From contig JAIROC010000612.1 of the NCBI GenBank assembly GCA_031257735.1, forward strand, positions 1-6,747: DNA of 6,747 nucleotides. The letters run 5' to 3'. The stretch comes from Bacteroidales bacterium (GTDB lineage: Bacteria > Bacteroidota > Bacteroidia > Bacteroidales > WCHB1-69). The notes under the pieces are model-generated. The model was not told where the DNA came from. It ran no database searches and worked only from the letters and a program-made list of their open reading frames with translations. This document shows, piece after piece, positions 1 to 6,431 of this stretch; position 1 is the first letter of the stretch; the number at the start of each line of letters is the position of its first letter. The translations under genes and the position numbers were made by a program.

Positions 1-132
1 TATAAAGAAAGCGCTAATTCAATAGTAGAACGCTTGAGTGAAATTTCAAAATATCTAGCAATTATGGTAATTTATATGAGTGTGATGCTGATTGTTATCT
101 TTATAAAATTTGAAAAATACAGTATTCTATAA
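1..132 (+). CDS. C-terminal tail of an unidentified membrane protein (5' end outside window)
   Basis: Frame 1 is open from the first base to a TAA at 130-132 and gives 43 residues. They begin with a polar, helix-like stretch (SANSIVERLSEISKYLA), followed by about 18 strongly hydrophobic residues rich in Ile, Val, Met and Leu, and end in a short basic tail (KFEKYSIL). This pattern, a single transmembrane helix at the extreme C-terminus, is seen directly. It could be the last helix of a transporter, a permease or a secretion-system inner-membrane protein, but 43 residues are too few to assign a family. It is interesting because the peptide cluster downstream lacks a visible exporter. The inferred promoter at 348-379 and 276 gene-free bases suggest it is not in the same transcription unit as the next gene. 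Confidence 0.5.
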   Translation, partial: YKESANSIVERLSEISKYLAIMVIYMSVMLIVIFIKFEKYSIL

Positions 133-195
133 TTTTATTTTGTCGGAACATAATATTAAATGCTAAGGAATTAAAAAAAATAACATGTAACTATG

Positions 196-264
196 CACTC
201 TTTGTGTCTTTTGTGGCTAAAGCATGTTTTAACACCACAGAGGAACACGAAAGACACGGAAGAG
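196..264. repeat. Imperfect palindromic repeat of the GTGTCTTTTGTGG type
   Basis: The left arm CTCTTTGTGTCTTTTGTGG (198-216) is matched by the reverse complement of 246-264, which reads CTCTTCCGTGTCTTTCGTG, with one gap and few mismatches. A second degenerate copy of the same word, ending in CTGTGG, lies between 235 and 252 on the reverse strand. Similar degenerate 'TTTGTGTCTTTGTGG' palindromes are dispersed between genes in many bacterial genomes. This copy codes for nothing evident. It could fold in RNA and end transcription of the upstream gene, but it lacks a downstream T-tract. Confidence 0.5.
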
Positions 265-347
265 AAAACTTAAAACTGTTATATTTTGTTTATTTCGCAT
301 TACTAAAAGACTGATCAAGAAAACGGAATTAATATCAACTTCAAGGT

Positions 348-379
348 ATTGATTTATAAAAATGAACAATTTACCTTTG
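348..379 (+). promoter_or_regulatory. Probable Bacteroidetes-type promoter for the S41 peptidase gene
   Basis: TACCTTTG at 372-379 matches the Bacteroidetes -7 consensus TAnnTTTG exactly. A TTG at 349-351 (in context TATTG) lies 20 bases upstream of it, the usual spacing for the -33 TTTG element, although the first T of that element is an A here. Transcription would begin around 385, leaving a leader of about 25 bases before the ATG at 409. It may drive the peptidase alone or the whole peptide cluster downstream. Confidence 0.5.
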
Positions 380-408
380 TATTCATAATTTATTTGATAT
401 AACTATTT

Positions 409-2310
409 ATGTTTTTTCGCTGTTATATTCTATTTTTTCTGATATTAGTTTTTGTTTTTACTATTCCATTATCACATGCACAGAAATGGGTAGTTTATAC
501 ACAAAAGCTAAGTAAAGATTCTATATACTATACTTTTCACGATTTTAGTTCCGATATTCTCAAAAACGGGCTAACTTTTTTCCCTCTTTCTTTTGTAGGA
601 GAAGATTCTATTGTGAAATCGTCAGCAAAACCTTTTAACAATTATAAAGATGGTATATTGCCGATCAATAAATCTGCAGAACAAAAATACTATTCATGGT
701 CTTTTACACTTCCTGAACCTCTGATCGTTACGGATAGTGTATATTTATACTATAACCTTTATACAATAGGTATAGACTCTTTATCCGTTTGGATAAAGTC
801 AGGTGACAAATATTTTAAAACGGAACGCACTTTTGAAACCGATTATTTCCAATACCCCGAAGCCATTCCATTGAGATCGTTTATGAACGAAAAAGACTCT
901 CTATCATGCGGTGCTTTATTCGATCAAATCACTTTATTGATACATAAAAAAGAAGCGGCAAGGAAATGGGAGTGTATTGTGGGAGATATTCAACTTTATT
1001 CAGCTTCATATAAGAAAATACCTGCCAGAGGGATGTTTTTTTATGAATTGACCGGCAATTTGGAAAATTATCCGAAACAAGATGCTGATAAATATTATAA
1101 TCATGGCTTAGGACTCATTCCCATTTTTAACGAACCTGTGTCAAATCAGTATTTTTTTGAATTAATATCGACAGAGGAGAGAGAGAAAGCCATCTTGGAT
1201 CTTTTATATTTAATCATTGATAAATACCCTTATTTTCAGGAAAGAAATATAGACAAAAATATTTTTCTATCGGAAATTAGTTCGAATTTTTATGATTCGG
1301 GTAAATCTTTTCAAGAAAAACTCCAAATGTTTAAAACGAAAGTAACTTCGATGCACGATGGACATTTCTTTTTTCCGAAAGAACCGGAAGAAAATCTCCC
1401 CAAAACACCTGAACTTCCTTTTCGAATCGGACGTCATTTTAAAGGTTTCTTTATTACTGCGGTAAGTAATACCTGTCCCGAAGGCATAACTGTCGGGATG
1501 AAAATCACCCACATAAATTCTATTGATATATATAATTTATATGATTCTCTTAGGTTGACTCCCCACAATTTGCAATTCACACTAAATAGGGTGGGTAATG
1601 ATACTATTCTTTTGAGAACAGAGGACGGAAGATATTTTACTGTAGTCAAACAGATAAATGTTGAGTATTCTTCCAATTATTACAAGCCTTTGCAAGAGTT
1701 TAGGTTCATTGATGATAAATATGCTTACTATTCTTTTAAGGGTTGGACTACAAAAGAATATATATATTTTACAAATAAAATCAGGGAAATTGGTACTTAC
1801 AAAATAGAGGCATTTATATTTGATTTGCGCAATAATCCTGGAGGGGATGAGATAACGGCTGTTCGCATGGCCTCCATGTTCATTGGTAAGCCTTGTATAT
1901 TTCAAAACAGTTCATATTTTCACCAAGGAGAATTAATCAAAGAATCTATGATAGTGATACCTAATCCGGAATTTAAGTTTGCTGGTAAAAAGGTAATCAT
2001 ACTTATTAATAGGAAAACAGCTTGTGCTTCTGAAATTTTCATCGCAAATATGAAAAAATATGCTGACGCATGGGTTATCGGACAAGAAAAAACAGCAGGT
2101 GCTTATGCCGCCGTACAAAGTTTTTACCTGCCTGAGAATATCCGTTTTTCTACAAATATGATCAATAAAATAGAATTCCCTGACATTCAAATTGAAAATA
2201 CAGGAATTTCCCCTGATTTGTATGTTTATCCATATGATCCCGAAGATTTATTTCCTCATAATGATAAAATACTAAAGCAAACATTAAAATATCTAAAATT
2301 TGCAGAATAG
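409..2310 (+). CDS. Exported S41-family peptidase (C-terminal-processing/tricorn-like fold), 633 aa
   Basis: Residues 1-24 form a signal peptide: a short Phe/Arg start, a long hydrophobic core, then LSHA-Q, a typical signal peptidase I site after Ala24. There is no lipobox cysteine. Residues about 80-200 form a beta-rich N-terminal region of unassigned fold. The S41 part follows: MHDGH with His319; a PDZ-like stretch at about 340-400; the family signature DLRNNPGG at 472-479; the nucleophile loop TACASE with Ser541-Glu542; and a late TGISPD motif. The residues about 23-24 after Ser541, where C-terminal-processing proteases carry a catalytic Lys, are Gly/Ala here. A Ser-His-Glu mechanism like that of tricorn/IRBP-type S41 members is therefore more likely, with His319 as the candidate base. 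The gene sits 54 bases before the putative precursor peptide, so it may trim or clear the exported peptide. It could instead be a general periplasmic peptidase. The family call is secure; the substrate is inferred. Confidence 0.92.
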   Translation: MFFRCYILFFLILVFVFTIPLSHAQKWVVYTQKLSKDSIYYTFHDFSSDILKNGLTFFPLSFVGEDSIVKSSAKPFNNYKDGILPINKSAEQKYYSWSFTLPEPLIVTDSVYLYYNLYTIGIDSLSVWIKSGDKYFKTERTFETDYFQYPEAIPLRSFMNEKDSLSCGALFDQITLLIHKKEAARKWECIVGDIQLYSASYKKIPARGMFFYELTGNLENYPKQDADKYYNHGLGLIPIFNEPVSNQYFFELISTEEREKAILDLLYLIIDKYPYFQERNIDKNIFLSEISSNFYDSGKSFQEKLQMFKTKVTSMHDGHFFFPKEPEENLPKTPELPFRIGRHFKGFFITAVSNTCPEGITVGMKITHINSIDIYNLYDSLRLTPHNLQFTLNRVGNDTILLRTEDGRYFTVVKQINVEYSSNYYKPLQEFRFIDDKYAYYSFKGWTTKEYIYFTNKIREIGTYKIEAFIFDLRNNPGGDEITAVRMASMFIGKPCIFQNSSYFHQGELIKESMIVIPNPEFKFAGKKVIILINRKTACASEIFIANMKKYADAWVIGQEKTAGAYAAVQSFYLPENIRFSTNMINKIEFPDIQIENTGISPDLYVYPYDPEDLFPHNDKILKQTLKYLKFAE

Positions 2311-2364
2311 CGCTTTCTGAAATATGTATTAATTAATTTATTGTTAAATTTAAAAATTAAAAAA

Positions 2365-2517
2365 ATGAATGAAGTAAAAGTTTTGGTAAAACCGGAAAAA
2401 GAAATCTATGCACAAGATGTAGAAGGTTATTGTGAATTGAGTTTCTCTTGTGGTATGGGACAATCTTGTGGTTTTAACTTTGTGAACACAGACGAAGAAG
2501 AAGATATCCTTTTCTAA
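2365..2517 (+). CDS. Putative Cys-containing RiPP precursor peptide, 50 aa
   Basis: The ATG at 2365 follows an A-rich stretch, as other starts in this window do, and the frame closes at TAA 2515-2517. Residues 1-21 form a charged, leader-like segment (MNEVKVLVKPEKEIYAQDVEG). The core follows: Cys23, Cys29 and Cys35, spaced exactly C-x5-C-x5-C, with two SCG triplets (28-30 and 34-36) and aromatics Tyr22, Phe27, Phe37 and Phe39. The tail is acidic (TDEEEDILF). There is no signal peptide and no GG leader-cleavage motif. Cys-rich peptides beside radical SAM/SPASM enzymes are usual maturase substrates. The general form, KP in the leader and EGYC at the core start, recalls clostridial Clo7bot-type peptides from memory. 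A strong hairpin lies directly downstream, as often seen after RiPP precursors. That it is translated and modified is inferred; thioether or carbon-carbon crosslinks at the Cys or aromatic positions are possible. Confidence 0.8.
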   Translation: MNEVKVLVKPEKEIYAQDVEGYCELSFSCGMGQSCGFNFVNTDEEEDILF

Positions 2518-2530
2518 GTAAACTCTATTT

Positions 2531-2566
2531 ATTGAAAAGAGGAGACTTTGGTTTCCTCTTTTCAAT
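2531..2566 (+). terminator. Strong hairpin after the precursor gene; terminator or attenuator
   Basis: The arms 2531-2545 (ATTGAAAAGAGGAGA) and 2552-2566 (TTTCCTCTTTTCAAT) pair over 15 positions, with one G-U pair, around a 6-base loop (CTTTGG). The T-tract after it is weak (TAAATATTTAT), so termination is probably partial. It sits 13 bases after the peptide stop codon and 74 bases before the maturase gene. This is the place where RiPP operons commonly use an attenuator or a 3'-end stabiliser to make more precursor than enzyme. Confidence 0.7.
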
Positions 2567-2640
2567 TAAATATTTATAAAAAGGAAAAAATCTAAATTAA
2601 GTACTAATCACTAAATAGTTTATATTATTGCAGATTTCAA

Positions 2641-4020
2641 ATGGAAATGTTATTAAAATTTAGTTATTATAACTTTATTATTCCTGTTAAGGAAAAAAAT
2701 GTTTACATCTTATACAATTCACTAAATAATAGCCTAATAGAAGTATCATGGGAGATTGGTGAAAAATTAATAACTCTGAAAAGCGATGAAATCCATTTTC
2801 TTCCGCAATCTGTTATTAATACACTTGTCGAAAACGGAAATATTATTCCAGACAGTACTGATGAACAAGCATTAATTTTACAACGCGAATTAGCTTGTAG
2901 GAAGAAATTGGCAAACGAGCCTACTTCTCATGTTGTTATTGCACTGACAAACATGTGTAATATGCGCTGTGTGTACTGTTATGAGGAATTACCGTCTTCC
3001 AAAGATGATATGGATATTGAAAAAATGAAACAGATTCTTGCTCAAATTATAAATAGTGGGATAAAGCACTTGGATATAAGATGGTTTGGAGGAGAACCCC
3101 TATTAAAGGCTGATATCATCAATGAACTTTCTACCTTTATGATTGAATTGTGTGCAGAAAGAAACATAGGATATAGCGCTAATATAATTACAAATGGAAC
3201 TTTACTTAATCAAAAAAATTGGGATATTTTGTTGAAAAGTAAAGTCTCTACCGTTCAAATCACCGTAGACGGAGGATCATCTTCCCACAATAAAAAAAGA
3301 ATATTACCTGGTCGTGGGAGTTTTGATTTGATTCTTGACAATCTGAGATTAATGCCGGATAATTCATTTAAAGTGGCTTTACGTATTAACGGGGATAAAG
3401 AAGTGTTCGAAACGATACCTGAATTTTTTATTACAATGAAAGAAAGAGAATTATGGCCACATAAACATAAAAACATAAAATTGGATTATGCTCAGAAATT
3501 TTATTTCAAAAATGGGAAAAACGAATCTATAGATATTTATTATTCAAGTTATGAATATCAAACTGCGCAGAAAGAATTCATAAAAATAAAACTCCAACAA
3601 ATGAATCATTTTTACAAAGAAAAGAAGAAAAGAGAAGGAAGAATCGTATATGGTTATCCGAAACCAGCAATATTCTACTGTAATGTAACTGAAAATAAAA
3701 ATAATATTGTTATTGACGGCAAAGGTTCGTTGTACAAATGCTATGCAAGTATAGGGAACGACGAAGGAAAGATTGGTTCTATTGATAACTTCAATATTGA
3801 GAAAAATATAGATCAGTCACTCTGTAATTTCAACAAAATACAATTTTCAGATTGTAAGCTATGTAAAATCCTTCCTATATGCGAGCAAAATTGTAATTAT
3901 GCTGCGGCAAAAAGAGTCAGGAGCTATACTTGTTCTCCATGGAAATTTTTCATGGAGGAACGCATGAAAGGTTATTATTTACAAACGTTCCATAAAGATA
4001 ATAATGTTCAGACTGAGTAA
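2641..4020 (+). CDS. Radical SAM/SPASM peptide maturase, 459 aa (CcpM-like)
   Basis: This enzyme is expected to bind S-adenosylmethionine at a [4Fe-4S] cluster, generate a 5'-deoxyadenosyl radical and crosslink or otherwise modify the neighbouring peptide in the cytoplasm. The radical SAM cluster motif is Cys106-x3-Cys110-x2-Cys113, followed by Tyr. The SAM-binding GGEP lies at 150-153 and TNGT at 184-187. The C-terminal SPASM domain is complete: Cys347-x14-Gly362-x4-Cys367, then Cys405-x2-Cys408-x5-Cys414-x3-Cys418, then Cys431, enough to bind two auxiliary clusters. Residues 1-95 resemble the substrate-recognition N-terminus of peptide maturases. Length and context agree with the Cys-rich peptide maturases named CcpM (TIGR04068), but that subfamily is a guess from context. 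A start at Met3 is equally possible. An extra Cys395 lies just before the second SPASM cluster. The superfamily is certain; the bond formed cannot be read from sequence. Confidence 0.93.
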   Translation: MEMLLKFSYYNFIIPVKEKNVYILYNSLNNSLIEVSWEIGEKLITLKSDEIHFLPQSVINTLVENGNIIPDSTDEQALILQRELACRKKLANEPTSHVVIALTNMCNMRCVYCYEELPSSKDDMDIEKMKQILAQIINSGIKHLDIRWFGGEPLLKADIINELSTFMIELCAERNIGYSANIITNGTLLNQKNWDILLKSKVSTVQITVDGGSSSHNKKRILPGRGSFDLILDNLRLMPDNSFKVALRINGDKEVFETIPEFFITMKERELWPHKHKNIKLDYAQKFYFKNGKNESIDIYYSSYEYQTAQKEFIKIKLQQMNHFYKEKKKREGRIVYGYPKPAIFYCNVTENKNNIVIDGKGSLYKCYASIGNDEGKIGSIDNFNIEKNIDQSLCNFNKIQFSDCKLCKILPICEQNCNYAAAKRVRSYTCSPWKFFMEERMKGYYLQTFHKDNNVQTE

Positions 4021-4105
4021 AAACGAAAATTGCGTTTGAATGAATCGGACTCTTGAAAAATCATGGCTTATTTATGTTATATATGGTTTCTAAATCCATT
4101 TTTTA

Positions 4106-5950
4106 ATGAAAAAAATAGTAATTGCAATTATTGATAGCGGAGTCGATACAAAACATGTCAAATTACAAAATGTCATCTTATCTCAATATCGTGTTGAGTA
4201 CAAAGAAGAACGAATCGTAATAATAGAAGAATTACCTGTTGATCGACTAGGACATGGCACTGCATGTGCGGGAATAATTCATAAGCAAATACCAGATGCC
4301 GAAATATTATCGGTTAGAATTTTTAAAGACCGCCTTTCTGCAAAGGAGGAAGAAATGGTATCTGCTATTCAATTTTGCATAGATAAACAAGTCTCAATTA
4401 TTAATTGTAGTATGGGAATTGAGAAAAAAACATCTCAGGCTCTGTTTTTTGTTTGCGAAAAAACTCATAAAAATAACATATTTCTAGTAGCAGCTGCAGC
4501 AAATAATTCAGAGCAAGAAACTTATCCGGCTTTCTTCCCGTTTGTATTTAGCGTAACTTCCGGTATAATGAAAAGTAACGAATGGGGATATATTAGCGAT
4601 AGTAAAATCAAATACATAGCTAAAGGAACACTTCAGCGGGTACTTGATATCCGTAGAAAATTTAATATAACAGGAGGAACTAGTTTGGCATGTCCACACC
4701 TTACGGCAATAATTGCCCAATATATAAGCGATAAACCTACAGTTACGGTAGAAAATGTTCATCAGTATTTGGAGCAATATGCCAAAAAAACTTATCCAAT
4801 ACGTATGTTTAAGAGAGAACAACCCACAATAAAACCGAGTATCCATTTAGATTTTCCAAACGATCTGTATCCATATGAACGATTGTCTTGGATGCGCAAA
4901 ATAGCAGTTTTTCCGGTTAGCGATAAAGAGATAGAATCTTTAATCAAATTTGAAAAAATACTTTCTCCTATAGAATTAGTATATGCGATTGATTATCCAC
5001 GAAGCCTGAAAAGGGGAAAATATGAAAGGATGATTAAATTCGGGACATCTGAGTTGGATTACGGTGCTTTCGATACACTTGTGGTAGGTTATTTTTATGA
5101 GCAACTTTTCGAAAAAAATCTATCTTGCGGATACGAATTAATAACTAATTGTCTTAAAAGGAATATCCATATCTTCTCATTGTCCCCTTTATTTTATGAT
5201 TATTTGATAAAGGCTAAAAATGAGCTGCATAGCAATAGTATTATATATACTCCAAGAGTGGACGAGGAAAACTATTTGCAGATCATGTCTTATGATTACC
5301 TTCCGGAAAGCAAATGCCCAATCATAGCTGTGATCGGTACAGGCAGTAAGCAGGGAAAACTATCGACACAATTAAAAATCAAGAGCATAATGGAACGAGC
5401 TTCATATAATACAGCTCACTTGGGAACTGAACCTCAAAGCGAGATTTTAGGGTCTCATTTTTGTTTTCCAATCGGATATGAATCCGGTGTTGATTTGACC
5501 GGAGATAAAAAAATTCGTTACTTACGTAATCTAATCAGAATAATAGAGCATTATATAAGACCTGACATTATTATTTCGGGGATTCAGGGTTGGACCATTA
5601 CTCGTTCTATTATTTCCGAAGCGGATGAAACTACGATGGCTAATTTTTTATATGGCATACAACCTGACGCTTTAGTGTGTGCAATCAGTCCTGAAGATAC
5701 AATAGAAATTATAGAGAAAAATGTGCAAGTTGCTACACTTTTTACTCAAAGTAAATGCCTCTTTTATGTTATGACGCCTTTTAAAAGAAGCTATACTTCC
5801 GGTGTAACGATCAAAGTTTGCCTTAACAAAGAGGAATATGGACTACAGCGAGAAGTATTTTCCAAAAAACTAAAACTTCCTGTACTTGATATTTTTGACG
5901 ATAAGAATGAATCAATCATTTTAAAACTCATTACGGATTACTTTTCATGA
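4106..5950 (+). CDS. Fusion of S8 subtilisin-like protease and DUF1611-like P-loop maturation protein, 614 aa
   Basis: Residues 1 to about 215 form a compact subtilisin domain that starts directly at its first strand: IDSGVD with catalytic Asp10, GHGTACAG with His50, VAAAANN with oxyanion Asn133, and GGTSLACPH with Ser193. The triad is intact, and there is no signal peptide or propeptide, so it should act in the cytoplasm, perhaps removing the leader or tail of the peptide encoded upstream. From about residue 264 (MRKIAVFP) a second protein begins: a Rossmann-like region, then IGTGSKQGKLST with a P-loop at 411-421 spaced as in DUF1611 proteins (GTxxxxGKxT), then GIQGW (492-496) and QPDALV. 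This half has the length and order I associate with the 'peptide maturation system' protein TIGR04066, from memory. Its stop overlaps the carrier-protein start (ATGA), so the two are translationally coupled. The substrate and the nucleotide-dependent reaction are unknown. The upstream 85-base gap holds no obvious promoter. Confidence 0.85.
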   Translation: MKKIVIAIIDSGVDTKHVKLQNVILSQYRVEYKEERIVIIEELPVDRLGHGTACAGIIHKQIPDAEILSVRIFKDRLSAKEEEMVSAIQFCIDKQVSIINCSMGIEKKTSQALFFVCEKTHKNNIFLVAAAANNSEQETYPAFFPFVFSVTSGIMKSNEWGYISDSKIKYIAKGTLQRVLDIRRKFNITGGTSLACPHLTAIIAQYISDKPTVTVENVHQYLEQYAKKTYPIRMFKREQPTIKPSIHLDFPNDLYPYERLSWMRKIAVFPVSDKEIESLIKFEKILSPIELVYAIDYPRSLKRGKYERMIKFGTSELDYGAFDTLVVGYFYEQLFEKNLSCGYELITNCLKRNIHIFSLSPLFYDYLIKAKNELHSNSIIYTPRVDEENYLQIMSYDYLPESKCPIIAVIGTGSKQGKLSTQLKIKSIMERASYNTAHLGTEPQSEILGSHFCFPIGYESGVDLTGDKKIRYLRNLIRIIEHYIRPDIIISGIQGWTITRSIISEADETTMANFLYGIQPDALVCAISPEDTIEIIEKNVQVATLFTQSKCLFYVMTPFKRSYTSGVTIKVCLNKEEYGLQREVFSKKLKLPVLDIFDDKNESIILKLITDYFS

Positions 5951-6180
5951 ATGATATTGAAATAAAAGTGCATCTTATTGAGATTGCAAAAAATATTTTG
6001 AAAGTAGATTCTGAAGTTGATGATTTATTATATTTGATTATTTCGGAATCTTTATTGGCAATTACTTTTATATCTATAATTGAAGAGGAATTTGATATAG
6101 AATTTGATGATGATGATATTGATATAGAATTTTTCGGCTCTTTTGATGAAATTGTATTACGCATAAAAAATTACATTTAA
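5947..6180 (+). CDS. Acyl-carrier-like protein, 77 aa (peptide maturation type)
   Basis: The length, high acidity and predicted all-helical pattern match acyl carrier proteins. The region SESLLAITFISIIEEEFDIE (33-52) aligns with the canonical DSL-plus-helix II block, where carriers read 'DSL...VELVMALEEEFDIE'. The attachment Ser is kept as Ser35, but the Asp before it is Glu34, so phosphopantetheine loading is plausible but not assured. The C-terminal part (SFDEIVLRIKNYI) fits the last helix. The start overlaps the preceding stop by four bases. Acyl-carrier-related proteins are known partners in clostridial Cys-rich peptide systems (TIGR04069, from memory). No acyltransferase, phosphopantetheinyl transferase or synthase is in the window, so it may carry a group made elsewhere or act only as a binding partner. 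A GATATAGAATTT direct repeat (6094-6105 and 6121-6132) encodes DIEF twice in its acidic middle. Confidence 0.8.
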   Translation: MNDIEIKVHLIEIAKNILKVDSEVDDLLYLIISESLLAITFISIIEEEFDIEFDDDDIDIEFFGSFDEIVLRIKNYI

Positions 6181-6305
6181 GAGTAGTATCAATGATAGAG
6201 CGAAAAAAGCAAATGTATTCACATCTCTTAGTGAACGGAACTATCTTGAAACTTTTTGAGACTTTGAATGTTCTCTCCACCCTTTCGGAGCGTTCTTGCC
6301 ATTTC

Positions 6306-6350
6306 GTATAAAAATGAGAAAAGATACTTTTTATACCGCACTATCTTCTC
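6306..6350 (+). repeat. Overlapping inverted repeats downstream of the cluster
   Basis: GTATAAAAA (6306-6314) is exactly complementary to TTTTTATAC (6328-6336), a 9-bp stem with a 13-base loop. Within it begins a second option: GAGAA-AA-GATA (6316-6326) pairs with TATCTTCTC (6342-6350), 9 bp with a two-base bulge. The two stems cannot form together. The pair could end the operon's transcript or belong to the end of the insertion sequence that follows; neither is proven. Confidence 0.35.
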
Positions 6351-6410
6351 TTAGGAGATGTCAATAAATAACATACTTAAATAATTTTACGGGAATTATA
6401 AAAAAGGTGT

Positions 6411-6418
6411 TATCTTTG
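6411..6418 (+). promoter_or_regulatory. Promoter -7 box for the transposase gene
   Basis: TATCTTTG matches the Bacteroidetes -7 consensus TAnnTTTG exactly and lies 13 bases before the transposase ATG. At the expected -33 position (about 6386-6391) there is only TTTTAC, so the upstream element is weak. A weak promoter is usual for transposases. Confidence 0.5.
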
Positions 6419-6431
6419 CGAAAAAAAAGCG

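Noticed and set aside
2350..2565. 71-codon reverse-strand ORF over the precursor gene
   Set aside because: It is the antisense of the peptide gene and hairpin, is Phe/Tyr/Ile-rich from reading A-rich DNA backwards, and has no recognisable motif.
2623..2630. TATTATTG as a possible -7 promoter box for the maturase gene
   Set aside because: One mismatch to TAnnTTTG, no -33 element at the right distance, and a start so close to the ATG that almost no leader would remain.
4040..4131. Two tiny ORFs before the S8 gene (4040-4093, 17 residues; one starting at ATG 4063, 23 residues), considered as second precursor peptides
   Set aside because: They lack leader-like composition and repeated Cys, and the second overlaps the start of the protease gene. 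They look like chance ORFs in an 85-base gap.
6094..6132. GATATAGAATTT direct repeat in the carrier-protein gene, considered as a regulatory or attachment site
   Set aside because: Both copies are in frame and encode the acidic DIEF motif; chance or codon repetition explains them.
5931..6164. 77-codon reverse-strand ORF opposite the carrier-protein gene, rich in Ser and Asn
   Set aside because: Its Ser/Ile/Asn-rich low-complexity sequence comes from reading the GAT/GAA-rich carrier gene backwards.
6192..6311. 39-codon ORF (starts MIERKKQMYSHLL, ends ERSCHFV) just after the carrier-protein gene
   Set aside because: No recognisable family, no clear translation signal, and it overlaps the hairpin-forming region. 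I cannot support it as a gene from this sequence alone.
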